64,000 nt of DNA, taken from positions 1 through 64,000 of the forward strand of contig QOZS01000010.1 of NCBI GenBank assembly GCA_003576705.1. Reading direction: 5' to 3'. Shown piece after piece: positions 1 to 8,000 of this stretch. The position numbers and the translations under genes are program-made. Source of the stretch: Desertibaculum subflavum. GTDB lineage: Bacteria > Pseudomonadota > Alphaproteobacteria > Ferrovibrionales > Ferrovibrionaceae. The notes beneath the pieces were generated by a model. It was not told where the DNA came from, made no database searches, and was given only the letters and a program-made list of their open reading frames with translations. Within the stretch, counting starts at the first letter, position 1; each line of letters opens with the position of its first letter.

Positions 1-544
1 AGCGCTCCGCCGGCAGCAGCACCGGCTGGTCGTCGCCGAGGCGGCGGGCGCGCACCCAACCGCGCGAGGCGGCCGGCCAGGCGCCCGGCTCGCAGCCGGG
101 AAACGGGTCGATGCGCGGCAGGTCCGGCGGCGCCTCGGCGAGCACCTCGCCCGGCGCCTCGAACTGCGACAGATATTCGACGCCCTCGCCGATGCAGGAT
201 TCGAAGGCCGCGCGCAGGCTGGTGCCGGAGCCGGCGAGGCTGCCGACCGGCGCACCGGCATAGGCCGGGCCGAGCGCCGCGGGATCGGCCTCGCCGCCCA
301 GGAACACCAGGCCCGGCGCGGCGCGCGGATGCAGCGCGAAGACGCGCTTGAGCCGCGCAGCGGCGCGGAGCAGCGCGGCCTGGCGGTCGATCTCCGCTGC
401 CGGCGCCGTCGTCGCGGCATCGTCGCCGAGATAGTCGAGCCGCACCAGCAGCCGCCGCGCTTCCGGCTCCGCCGCGGCATCGGCGGGACGTCCCGCCAGC
501 AGGTCGGCGGCGACGGCGAAAAGCTGTTGCGCGGAGATCGTCAT
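1..544 (-). CDS. YcaO-domain protein, truncated by window edge
   Basis: Reading down from the ATG at 544 the frame stays open for 181 codons to the window edge, so the C-terminal part is missing. Around residues 105-130 it contains GSGTSLRAAFESCIGEGVEY, which matches the glycine-rich, Glu-rich signature of YcaO ATP-dependent cyclodehydratases (G-x-G-x-S plus the E-x-x-E nucleotide/Mg-binding helix). YcaO enzymes phosphorylate backbone amides to form azolines, thioamides or related groups in peptides or proteins. The gene follows the TRAP permease by 52 bp on the same strand, so it may be co-transcribed with it. The usual partners (TfuA, a leader-binding domain, a precursor peptide) would lie beyond the edge. 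Family is fairly sure; substrate unknown. Confidence 0.72.
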   Translation of the reverse strand, partial: MTISAQQLFAVAADLLAGRPADAAAEPEARRLLVRLDYLGDDAATTAPAAEIDRQAALLRAAARLKRVFALHPRAAPGLVFLGGEADPAALGPAYAGAPVGSLAGSGTSLRAAFESCIGEGVEYLSQFEAPGEVLAEAPPDLPRIDPFPGCEPGAWPAASRGWVRARRLGDDQPVLLPAER

Positions 545-596
545 GGCCGTCCCAGGCTACGCCAGGACGGCAGCGGCGGTCATATGATTCGATGGC

Positions 597-1883
597 TCAC
601 TGCGCGAAGCCGAGCAGGCGCGGCAGGAACAGCGTGAGCTCGGGCAGCACCGCGATCAGCAGCAGCACGACGACGATGGCGGCGAGGAACGGCAGCAGCG
701 GCTTGACCAGCTTCTCCATCGGCAGGCCTGAGATCGCCATGCCGACGAACAGGCAGAGCCCGACCGGCGGGGTGATATGGCCGATCGCCGAGGCGATGAC
801 GCAGACCAGGCCGAAATGGATCGGATCGACGCCGGAGGCCTGGGCGACCGGCAGCAGCACCGGAACGCTGACCAGGATGATCTCCGACGGCGTCAGGAAG
901 GTGCCGAGCAGGATGTAGAGCGCGATCACCATGAAGATGAACAGGGTCCAGTGCGGCGCGATGGCGGCGATCGCCTCGGCCACCTGATGCGGGAATTTGG
1001 AGTAGGTCAGCACCCAGCCGAAGGCGCCGACGAAGCCGATGATCAGCCCGATCACGCCGGAGAGCCGGGCGGAATCGGCGAAGATCTGCGGCAGCTCGCG
1101 CAAGGCCGGCTGGCGGTAGAAGATCGGCGGCACGATCAGCGCATAGACGACCGCCACCGCTGCGGCCTCGGTCGGCGTGAACAGGCCGAAGATGATGCCG
1201 CCCATGATGATCACCGGGATCATCAGCGCCGGCGCGGCCGCCCACAGCACGCGCATGAATTCCGGCAGGCTCGGCGGCGGCTCCTTCGGGTAGTTGCGCT
1301 TGCGGGCGATGACGAAGACCGGCACCGCCATGCCGATGCCGATCAGGAACCCCGGGATGACGCCCGCGGCGAACATCGCCGCCACCGACTGGTCGGCCAT
1401 CCAGGCATAGATCACCGCGATGATCGAGGGCGGGATGATCGGCGCCACGACAGCGGTGGCGATGGTCAGGGCGGTGGCGAAGTCGCGGTCATAGCCCTTG
1501 CGCTCCATCTGCGGGATCAGGAAGGTGCCGAGCGCCGAGACGTCGGCCACCGCGGAGCCGGAGATGCCGCCGAAGAACATGCTGTCGGCAACGTTCACAT
1601 AGGCCAGGCCGCCGCGGAACCGGCCGACCAGGGCGGTCGCCAGATCGATGATCACCCGCGCCACGCCGCCGCGCGCCGCGATATTGCCGGCCAGGATGAA
1701 CAGCGGCGCCGCCAGCAGCAGGTAGGAATCCGAGATCAGGCCGACGAAGCGGGTCGGGATGATGATCGGGTTCAGCGCCGGATAGAGCATGGCGGAAGCC
1801 AGCGCGCCGACGCCCAGCGCGATGCTGATCGGCATGCCGAGCAGGATGAAGACGACGAAGACGATCAGGAGCGTTTCTGCCAC
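597..1883 (-). CDS. dctM: TRAP transporter large permease (DctM family)
   Basis: 428-residue inner-membrane protein with about 12 hydrophobic segments, the usual length for the DctM subunit that carries the sodium-coupled transport path. Family features include the N-terminal LLGMPISIALGVGALASA segment, the FFGGISGSAVADVSALG motif and the IIPPSIIAVIYAW loop. The start overlaps the end of the small permease gene by 19 bp, typical of TRAP operons and translational coupling. It acts with DctQ and the periplasmic DctP just upstream. The substrate (organic acid, amino acid derivative or similar) cannot be read from this subunit. Confidence 0.95.
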   Translation of the reverse strand: MAETLLIVFVVFILLGMPISIALGVGALASAMLYPALNPIIIPTRFVGLISDSYLLLAAPLFILAGNIAARGGVARVIIDLATALVGRFRGGLAYVNVADSMFFGGISGSAVADVSALGTFLIPQMERKGYDRDFATALTIATAVVAPIIPPSIIAVIYAWMADQSVAAMFAAGVIPGFLIGIGMAVPVFVIARKRNYPKEPPPSLPEFMRVLWAAAPALMIPVIIMGGIIFGLFTPTEAAAVAVVYALIVPPIFYRQPALRELPQIFADSARLSGVIGLIIGFVGAFGWVLTYSKFPHQVAEAIAAIAPHWTLFIFMVIALYILLGTFLTPSEIILVSVPVLLPVAQASGVDPIHFGLVCVIASAIGHITPPVGLCLFVGMAISGLPMEKLVKPLLPFLAAIVVVLLLIAVLPELTLFLPRLLGFAQ

Positions 1884-2380
1884 AGGCTCCTCACGGCGGC
1901 GACCAGCTGGCGGAGCATGGGCAGGATGATCAGCACGGCGCCGACCGGAATGGCGGCGAACACATAGCCGAGCGGCAGTTCCAGACCGGCGCTGGTCTGC
2001 AGCTGCGCGTTCGGCACCAGGACGAAGCTGAGCTTGATCAGATAGACGAAGAGGGCGATGCCGACCACGGTGGTGAAGGCGATCACCAGCGCCCGCGAGC
2101 GCGGCCCGAGCAGGTTGATGAAGAAGTCGAGCACCGTGTGCTCGCCGCGCTGCATCGCCGCCGCGGCGCCGATCATGATCAGCCAGACGAACAGATAACG
2201 CGGCACCTCCTCCAGCCCGTCGATGCCGGTCCGGCCGAGGAAGCGCAGCACCACCTGGATGAAGACCGCCGCGGTCATGACGGCGAGAATGATCCCGCCG
2301 ACATGGCCGAGGCCGTCATAGGCGCGGCCCCAGATGCCGCCCCGTTCAGGTTCGGCCGGGCCCTCCGGATCGGCCGCCAT
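1865..2380 (-). CDS. dctQ: TRAP transporter small permease (DctQ family)
   Basis: 171-residue protein with four predicted membrane helices, the size and topology of the DctQ subunit that docks on DctM. The family pattern is visible in GLEEVPRYLFVWLIMIGAA (helix 2 region) and the following AMQRGEHTVLDFFINLL. Its ATG lies 6 bp after the dctP stop codon and its end overlaps dctM, so dctP-dctQ-dctM form one minus-strand operon. Confidence 0.93.
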   Translation of the reverse strand: MAADPEGPAEPERGGIWGRAYDGLGHVGGIILAVMTAAVFIQVVLRFLGRTGIDGLEEVPRYLFVWLIMIGAAAAMQRGEHTVLDFFINLLGPRSRALVIAFTTVVGIALFVYLIKLSFVLVPNAQLQTSAGLELPLGYVFAAIPVGAVLIILPMLRQLVAAVRSLWQKRS

Positions 2381-2386
2381 GCGGCG

Positions 2387-3391
2387 CTATTTCACCGCCA
2401 GGATGAAGTCGACCATCTTCTTGGCGTCCTTGCCGGCGGGCGTGGCGTAGAACTCCTCGTAGACGCTCTTGGTCGCGTCGCGGAACGGGCCCGCATCCGG
2501 CTTGGTGATGGTGACGCCCTTGGCCTTCACCTGATCCTGGATCGACTTGTCCTCGTCCAGGATGAACTTGCGATTGAACGTGCGTGCCTGCATCCAGGCG
2601 TCGTTGATCGCCTTCTGCCCGGCCGCGTCCTGCTTCGCCCACGACGCCTTCGACATGACCAGCGCCACCGCCTGATGCGTGTGCCGCACATCGGCGACGT
2701 ACTTCACGATGTCGTAGAACTTGTTGTGGTAGAAGGTGTTGACGCCGCCCTCGGCGAACTCGATCACCTTGGTCTGCAGCGCCGTCGCGACCTCGGGGAA
2801 GGCGATCGGCGTCGAGATCATGCCGAGCGCCTTGAAGGTGGCGACCAGGATCTTGTCCTCCTGCACCCGCACCTTCTTGCCCTTCACGTCGGCGATGCTG
2901 TTGATCGGGTGATGGCCGTAGATGCCGCGATAGCCGGCGGCGATGAAGCCGACCAGCTTGAAGCCCTTCTTGTCCAGCACGCCGGCGTAATAGCCGGTCA
3001 GCGTGTCGGAACCGTCCAGCGCTTTGAACACGTGGTCGTAGTCGCGGAAGATATAGGGCAGCTGGAACACCGACAGCTCCGGCACCAGGGTCGAGAGCGG
3101 CGCCGTGGTGATCGGGCCGAAATCGACCGCGCCGAGCTGGATCTGCTGCGCCACCTCGCGCTCGCCGCCGAGCGCGCCGGAATGGTGGTGCGTCACCTTG
3201 ATCTTGCCGCCCGAGGCCTGGCCGAGCTTGTCGATGAATTCCTGCGCGGCGAGCGAGGTGCCGTGCTTCGGCGGATTGACATTGCCCATCGTCATGTCGG
3301 CGGCCTGGGCGGTGAACTGGGCCGTGAAGGCCGTGGCGAGCGACATGGCGAGCCCGATGGCGAGCGGGCGCAACGAATGGATCGTGGTCAT
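2387..3391 (-). CDS. dctP: TRAP transporter periplasmic substrate-binding protein (DctP family)
   Basis: 334 residues from the ATG at 3391. I chose this start because a GGGGGGAG Shine-Dalgarno ends 6 nt upstream; the ATG at 3397 abuts that site and a longer frame to 3457 lacks one. An N-terminal signal peptide ends near AQA-AD (residues 24-26). The mature part has the DctP pattern: an early GEREVAQQIQLGAVDFGP segment and the conserved stretch GVLDKKGFKLVGFIAAGYRG, in which the substrate carboxylate-binding arginine is normally found. It captures the solute in the periplasm and hands it to DctQM. Specificity unknown. Confidence 0.93.
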   Translation of the reverse strand: MTTIHSLRPLAIGLAMSLATAFTAQFTAQAADMTMGNVNPPKHGTSLAAQEFIDKLGQASGGKIKVTHHHSGALGGEREVAQQIQLGAVDFGPITTAPLSTLVPELSVFQLPYIFRDYDHVFKALDGSDTLTGYYAGVLDKKGFKLVGFIAAGYRGIYGHHPINSIADVKGKKVRVQEDKILVATFKALGMISTPIAFPEVATALQTKVIEFAEGGVNTFYHNKFYDIVKYVADVRHTHQAVALVMSKASWAKQDAAGQKAINDAWMQARTFNRKFILDEDKSIQDQVKAKGVTITKPDAGPFRDATKSVYEEFYATPAGKDAKKMVDFILAVK

Positions 3392-3548
3392 GACCATCTC
3401 CCCCCTGTGCTTCGGCTGCTGCTGACGCACTCGACAGCTGCCGACAGACGGCGCCATCGCCTTTTATGCTTCGGCCACACCGGTGGCCGCGGTCGCTTGA
3501 TCGACGGGGCATCATCCTCGTGGATGGCGCGGCCTCCGGTCAAGGGTG

Positions 3549-3558
3549 TTATCGATAA
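3549..3558. promoter_or_regulatory. Possible operator palindrome upstream of dctP
   Basis: TTATCGATAA is a perfect 10-bp palindrome (extended to GTTATCGATAAT with one mismatch per side) in the 189-bp gap between the asparaginase stop and dctP. It sits about 158 bp upstream of the dctP start. An AT-rich palindrome in such GC-rich DNA is suggestive of a repressor site (GntR or LacI-like), but no regulator gene is adjacent. Confidence 0.25.
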
Positions 3559-3580
3559 TGCCCATCGCTGCAATGCCCGG

Positions 3581-4579
3581 CTAATACTCTTGAAACATGC
3601 GCGCGAGCTCCGCCTTGTCCTGCGTGCACGTCAGGCCCAGCATCAGCAGGATGCGCGCCTTCTGCGGCGTCAGGCTGTCGGCGCCGAGCATGCCCTTCGA
3701 GCGCAGGTAGTTGCGCGGGGTGACGCGGCCGCTGCCGACCCGGCTCGACTGCACCACCACGATGTCCTTCGCCGCCGCTTCCAGCGCCGCGCGCTCCAGC
3801 ACCGTCGGCATGCCCGGCGCGAAGCCGGCGGAGACGATGCCCTTGGCGCCGACGGCGATCGCCGCATTGACCATCGTCGCATCCGCCCCGGCATAGGAGA
3901 GCACGATATCGACCCGCGGCAGCTCCGCGATCCCGGCGAGGTCGAACTCGGTGTCCGGCGCATGCCGGCGTGTCGGCGCGCGGTAGAAGAACACGCCATC
4001 GCCGTCGACATGGCCGAGCGCGCCGAAATCCGGGCTACGGAAGGTTTGCAGGCGCAGGGTTGACGTTTTCGCGACGTCCCGCGCGGACTGGATCTCGTCG
4101 TTCAGGCAGACCAGCACGCCCTTGCCCCGCGCCGCCGCACTGCCGGCGACGCGCAGCGCGCCGACCAGATTCATGCCGGCATCGGTGCCGAGCGCCGAGG
4201 CCGGCCGCTGCGCGCCGACCAGCACGACGGGCAAATCGATCTTCAGCGCGAGGTGCAGGAAATAGGCGGTCTCCTCCAATGTCGCGGTGCCGTGGGTGAC
4301 GACGAAGCCGGCAAGGTCCGGCTCGCGCGCCGCCGTGTCGTGGATCAGCTTGAGCAGTTCCAGCCATTGCTTCGGCCCGATCGCCGGGCTCGGCACCGCC
4401 GAATAGCGGATCGGCAGAACGTCGGCGACCGATGCGCACTCCGGGAAGCGCGCCACCAGCGCGTCGGACTCCATCTTCTTGCCGGTGTCCGAATAGTTCA
4501 GCACATCCAGACTGTCATGCCCGATGGAGGAGATGGTGCCGCCGGTGCCGATCACCGCGACGCGGGGAAGCTTTGCCAT
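3581..4579 (-). CDS. L-asparaginase/glutaminase family amidohydrolase
   Basis: 332 residues, the usual length for bacterial asparaginases. Both catalytic regions are present: the N-terminal VIGTGGTISS (nucleophile threonine in GTGGTI) and THGTATLEETAYFL near residue 100, which supplies the second threonine of the Thr-Asp-Lys triad. The enzyme hydrolyses asparagine (sometimes glutamine) to the acid plus ammonia. No signal peptide is seen, so it is probably cytoplasmic. It lies upstream of the TRAP operon on the same strand but across a 189-bp gap with its own potential promoter, so a functional link to the transporter is only possible. Confidence 0.9.
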   Translation of the reverse strand: MAKLPRVAVIGTGGTISSIGHDSLDVLNYSDTGKKMESDALVARFPECASVADVLPIRYSAVPSPAIGPKQWLELLKLIHDTAAREPDLAGFVVTHGTATLEETAYFLHLALKIDLPVVLVGAQRPASALGTDAGMNLVGALRVAGSAAARGKGVLVCLNDEIQSARDVAKTSTLRLQTFRSPDFGALGHVDGDGVFFYRAPTRRHAPDTEFDLAGIAELPRVDIVLSYAGADATMVNAAIAVGAKGIVSAGFAPGMPTVLERAALEAAAKDIVVVQSSRVGSGRVTPRNYLRSKGMLGADSLTPQKARILLMLGLTCTQDKAELARMFQEY

Positions 4580-4680
4580 GCCCGAGAGATCCAGTTGTTC
4601 AATGCCAGGTGATTATAGCCTGCGCTGACGGCGCGGGTCGCGCCTGCTACACAGGAACATCGGAGAACAGGGCGGAACGC

Positions 4681-5943
4681 ATGCTGATCGAGGTCATCTG
4701 CACCGGCGACGAGATCCTCACCGGCAAGACCATCAACACCAATTACAGCCACACGGCGCGCCGGCTCGGCGATCTCGACCTCGAAGTGCGCTGGGGCACC
4801 ACGGTGGGCGACGACCGCGAGACGCTTCTGGCCGCGTTCCGCCAGGCCGCCACGCGCGCCGATGCGGTGATCGTCAATGGCGGCCTCGGGCCGACGGTCG
4901 ACGACCTGTCGCAGGAGATCGCCGCCCAGGCCGCCGGCGTCGAGCTCGTGCTGCACGAAGGCTGGCATGCCCGCATGCTGGAATTCTACCAGCGCCGCGG
5001 CCGCGTCATGCCGCCCAACAACCGGAAGCAGGCCATGCTGCCCGAGGGCGCGGAGATGATCGACAACCCGATCGGCACCGCTTGCGGCTTCGCGGTGACG
5101 ATCGGCAAGACGCGGTTCTTCTTCACCCCCGGCGTGCCGCGCGAGCTGCGCCGCATGCTGGACGAGCAGGTGATCCCGCGCCTGCTCGCGCAGAGCGGCC
5201 GCAAGAGCGTGACGCGCCTCAAGCGCTTCCACACTTTCGGCATCGGCGAGAGCCGCGCCGACGAGATGCTGTCGGGCGTCGAGGCATTGGCACCAGGCGG
5301 CGGCGTCAAGCTCGGCTTCCAGGCGCATTACCCGCAGCTCGAGACCAAGCTCGCCGCCCGCGGCGCCGACCAGGCCGGCCTCGACCGCGATCTCGCGCCG
5401 GTGGAGGCGGCGGTGCGCCAGCGCCTCGGCAATTTCATCATCGCCGAGGACGAGCAGACCCTCGAAGGCAACCTGCTCGCGAGCCTGGCGAAGCTGCAGG
5501 GCTCGCTCGCCGTGGCGGAGATGTTCACCGGCGGCACCGTCGCCGCGCGCATCGCGCCGCTCGACGGCGCCGAGCGCGTGTTCCGCCGCGGCGTGGTGGC
5601 GCGCGACCTGGACGAGCTCTGCCGCAGCACCGGCGCGCCTTCGCATTCGGCGGCGACGCCGGAGGCTGCCATCGCCGTCGCCCGCGCGCTGCGGGCGTCG
5701 AGCGACGCGAGCCACGCCCTCGCCGTGCTGATCGATCTCGACCAGGGCGCCGACCGGCTCGAATTCGGCGGCAATATCTGCATCGGCATCGCCGACGCCG
5801 CCACCGCCCTCGCCCGCCCGGCCCGCCTGCTCGGCGGCCGCGACTGGGTCCGCATCGGCGCCGCCGAACTCGCCCTCGACGCGCTCAGGCGCCATCTCGC
5901 CGGCCTGCCGGTCGACGAGCGGATCGATTTCGAGCGGCGGTGA
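4681..5943 (+). CDS. cinA: CinA-like protein with a degenerate PncC domain
   Basis: 420 residues, full CinA length. The N-terminal COG1058/MoCF domain is well preserved: CTGDEILTGKTINTN at residues 7-21 and NGGLGPTVDD at 66-75, as in ADP-ribose/NMN-linked pyrophosphatases of the CinA type. The C-terminal PncC domain starts near residue 265. Active NMN amidases read AESCTGG here; this protein reads AEMFTGG (residues 279-285), so the catalytic serine is methionine. The later GIAGPGG-type loop is also not recognisable. The pyrophosphatase half is probably active and the amidase half is probably dead. It is divergent from the asparaginase gene across a 101-bp gap. Confidence 0.85.
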   Translation: MLIEVICTGDEILTGKTINTNYSHTARRLGDLDLEVRWGTTVGDDRETLLAAFRQAATRADAVIVNGGLGPTVDDLSQEIAAQAAGVELVLHEGWHARMLEFYQRRGRVMPPNNRKQAMLPEGAEMIDNPIGTACGFAVTIGKTRFFFTPGVPRELRRMLDEQVIPRLLAQSGRKSVTRLKRFHTFGIGESRADEMLSGVEALAPGGGVKLGFQAHYPQLETKLAARGADQAGLDRDLAPVEAAVRQRLGNFIIAEDEQTLEGNLLASLAKLQGSLAVAEMFTGGTVAARIAPLDGAERVFRRGVVARDLDELCRSTGAPSHSAATPEAAIAVARALRASSDASHALAVLIDLDQGADRLEFGGNICIGIADAATALARPARLLGGRDWVRIGAAELALDALRRHLAGLPVDERIDFERR

Positions 5944-5950
5944 GGCAGTG

Positions 5951-6000
5951 AAAGCCCTCTCTGCCCCTCAGGGGCGGAGAGGGTTTGGGAGAGGTGGGGC
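5951..6000 (+). repeat. REP-like stem-loop element, copy 1
   Basis: An imperfect hairpin (CCCTCTCTGCCCC pairing with GGGGCGGAGAGGG, 5955-5983) is followed by a tail TTTGGGAGAGGTGGGG. The same stem-plus-tail architecture recurs inverted at 6446-6493, so the two copies bracket the DUF559 gene. It may also terminate cinA transcription. Confidence 0.6.
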
Positions 6001-6038
6001 GTGCCGCTTCTCGACGATCTCGGCTCCCAATCGCCCGA

Positions 6039-6383
6039 TCAGCCGACCACGCGCTCGATCTCCTGCACCACGCCGTCCAGGTTCGTCAGGATGTCGTAGT
6101 TCCAGAATCGAATGACCAGCCAGCCTCGCGACATCAGATCCTGCGTGCGCCGCTCGTCGGCGGCACGTTTTTCTTCGGCGTGCTGTCCGCCATCGATCTC
6201 GATGACGAGCCGTGCGCCAGGACAGGCAAGATCGGCGACATAGGGGCCGATCGGGTGTTGCCGGCGAAACTTGTGACCGTTGAGCATCTTCCGCCGCAGC
6301 AGATTCCATAGCAGCGTTTCGGCTTCCGTCGCATCGCGCCGGAGTTTCTGTGCGCGGCGTGTTCGGCCTCGAGGTTGCGGCAT
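6039..6383 (-). CDS. DUF559 (Vsr/PD-(D/E)XK-like) endonuclease-domain protein
   Basis: 114 residues, the normal size for stand-alone DUF559 proteins. Diagnostic features are RRDATEAETLLWNLLRRK near the N-terminus, KFRRQHPIGPYVADLAC (with the metal-binding Asp), LVIEIDGGQH (E-x-D, His) and RGWLVIRFWNYDI. These match the very-short-patch-repair-like PD-(D/E)XK nuclease fold. Biological role is not established for the family. The gene stands alone on the minus strand between inverted REP-like elements, which could mean that gene and repeats move or persist together. No clear Shine-Dalgarno precedes the ATG. Confidence 0.85.
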   Translation of the reverse strand: MPQPRGRTRRAQKLRRDATEAETLLWNLLRRKMLNGHKFRRQHPIGPYVADLACPGARLVIEIDGGQHAEEKRAADERRTQDLMSRGWLVIRFWNYDILTNLDGVVQEIERVVG

Positions 6384-6445
6384 TGGAGGATGATATCTCG
6401 TCTCCGCGGCGGTCGTCGGAAGTCAGCCGTTCTGCCGGCGGATGG

Positions 6446-6493
6446 CCCACCTCCCCTAAATCCCCTCCGCCCTAAGGGCAGAGGGGGCTTTAG
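6446..6493 (-). repeat. REP-like stem-loop element, copy 2 (inverted)
   Basis: On the minus strand this reads as the same element as copy 1: a hairpin of CCCCTCTGCCC with GGGCGGAGGGG followed by ATTTAGGGGAGGTGGG. It is inverted relative to the copy at 5951-6000 with the DUF559 gene in between. Confidence 0.6.
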
Positions 6494-6509
6494 TCTCTGA
6501 CGGCTAATA

Positions 6510-6538
6510 TTGCTTCTGGTGCATATTTATTGTATCAT
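6510..6538 (+). promoter_or_regulatory. Probable sigma-70 promoter of the winged-helix gene
   Basis: TTGCTT (6510-6515) and TATCAT (6533-6538) are separated by 17 nt inside a short AT-rich tract directly upstream of the gene starting at 6564. Three of six -35 and five of six -10 positions match the consensus. Confidence 0.42.
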
Positions 6539-6563
6539 ACGTCATTTCATAATGGAAGCCGCC

Positions 6564-7817
6564 ATGTCCGATGCCCATATTCCCCGGAAGCGCTCGCTGG
6601 CCGAGTGGTCCTACCTCTACCGCCGGGAGCATGTGCTCCGCGCCGTGCGCCATCCCGCCCTCACCCCGGCGGCCAAGCAGGTGCTGGTCGCGCTCAGCGT
6701 CGCGGCGGACGATCCGTTCATCCTGCCGGAGCGGCCGCCGGTCCGGGCGCTGGCGCGGCACCTGGCCTTGGCCGAGCGGACGGTGCGGCAGGCGATCGCC
6801 GAACTGGTCGAGCAGCTCTGCCTGACCTTGCGGCCGAACGGGCATTTCTTCCGCCCCGGCGAGGGGCCGCCAACAGATCCCGCCGAGCAGCCCGAGCTCG
6901 CCCGCGAATGGGCCTTCCTCGCCGAGGCCCGCGCCGACCCGAGCCGGGCGGAGCATGTCGCCATGCTGGCGAGCCTGCGCGACCGGGCGGTGGCGGCCAA
7001 GCGGATCGCCACCGCCGTCTCGGCCGAGCGGGCGCTGGGGCGGGTGTTGGCGGAACAGATGCGCCGCGGCGAGGCGCTGACGACCGAGGAACAGATGCGC
7101 CGCACGCCATCCGCCGCCGATGAGGACGAGGCCTCGCTCGGCATGCCCGAGACGGCCACCCTGATCCTGGTCGCCAAGGTCAATGCCGACCGCGCGCTCG
7201 GCCCCGCCGCGCGGCATGCCCTGATCGAGGTGATGCTCGACCGCGCCGACGACCCGGTCGATTTCCCCGAGGACGACCGCGACAAGAGCTGGTCCTACCG
7301 CATATCCCGCCGCCACGGCATCACGGTGCGGGGCGCCCGCAAGGCGCTGGCCGAGCTCGAGGATCTCCGCCTGATCGCCCAGGCCAACGGCGATGTCTGC
7401 GTCTATGAGAGCCGGCTCGAGGAACGGATGCGCCGCGGAACCGATGCGCCGTCGCGGATGCCGCTCTGCGAAGGCCTCGACCCGCTGCGCGCGCATCGCT
7501 ACCGGCTGGAGCGCCTGCGCGACCTCGCGCTGGAGCAGGGCCTCGTCTCCACCGCCCTCGTCGCCCAGCGCGCCATCGGCCGCGCGCTCGACCTCTCCGA
7601 GGCGATGACGGAAACGGCGCAGCAAGCGGCGGCGCCGATCGCAGAGCCGGCCCCCAAGCCCGCACCACAGCCGGCGCCACCGCGCATCGATGTGCTCGGC
7701 TTCGTCCGCCACCTGCTCGACATCGATCCCGCAATGGGCCCGGCGATCGCCGACGTCATGGCCGAGATCCGCAACCTGCCGCAGCCCGAACCTGCAATGG
7801 CACAGGCCGCCGAGTGA
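6564..7817 (+). CDS. Tandem winged-helix protein of unknown function
   Basis: 417 residues from the ATG at 6564, chosen because GGAAG lies 5 nt upstream. Two similar helix-turn-helix modules are visible. The first is near residues 30-95 (LTPAAKQVLVALSVAADDPF ... VRALARHLALAERTVRQAIAEL). The second is near residues 212-280 (LGPAARHALIEVMLDRADDP ... RRHGITVRGARKALAELEDL). Each resembles a MarR/replication-initiator-like winged helix, so the protein looks like an internal duplication. A charged helical region and a duplicated EQMRR motif lie between; a Pro/Ala-rich linker precedes a short C-terminal helical tail. It could be a regulator or a plasmid-type replication/segregation protein; I cannot assign a function. 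Confidence 0.65.
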   Translation: MSDAHIPRKRSLAEWSYLYRREHVLRAVRHPALTPAAKQVLVALSVAADDPFILPERPPVRALARHLALAERTVRQAIAELVEQLCLTLRPNGHFFRPGEGPPTDPAEQPELAREWAFLAEARADPSRAEHVAMLASLRDRAVAAKRIATAVSAERALGRVLAEQMRRGEALTTEEQMRRTPSAADEDEASLGMPETATLILVAKVNADRALGPAARHALIEVMLDRADDPVDFPEDDRDKSWSYRISRRHGITVRGARKALAELEDLRLIAQANGDVCVYESRLEERMRRGTDAPSRMPLCEGLDPLRAHRYRLERLRDLALEQGLVSTALVAQRAIGRALDLSEAMTETAQQAAAPIAEPAPKPAPQPAPPRIDVLGFVRHLLDIDPAMGPAIADVMAEIRNLPQPEPAMAQAAE

Positions 7818-7945
7818 AGCCCTCCCTCGGCGAAGCCGGGGGAGGGTTTGGGTGGGGGTTTTTGTGTTTTTCCTCAGCCCTCGCGCCACGGATGAGCAAA
7901 ACACAAAAACCCCCTCCCAGCCTCCCCCAACAAGTTGGGGGAGGA
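7816..7945. repeat. Inverted pair of REP-like elements; likely bidirectional terminator
   Basis: Left copy 7816-7858 (CCCTCCCTCGGC stem, then TTTGGGTGGGGG) and right copy 7910-7945 (CCTCCCCCAAC/GTTGGGGGAGG stem, same tail on the minus strand) face each other. Their inner edges contain a perfect 17-nt inverted repeat, GGGGGTTTTTGTGTTTT with its complement at 7898-7914. The T-runs on both strands would end transcription of the winged-helix gene from the left and of the phosphotriesterase-family gene from the right. Confidence 0.6.
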
Positions 7946-8000
7946 GCTGTCTCCGCGTGCCTCCGTGCTCTCCGTGTCCTCCGTGGTGAAACGAGACTGC

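Noticed and set aside
777-1967. Plus-strand open frame opposite dctM
   Set aside because: Composition is dominated by Arg, Asp, Gly and His and it reads straight through the antisense of a clear transporter gene; no ribosome-binding site.
5968-6450. Alternative minus-strand frame over the DUF559 gene
   Set aside because: The overlapping frame 6039-6383 matches the DUF559 family residue by residue; the other frame has no family features.
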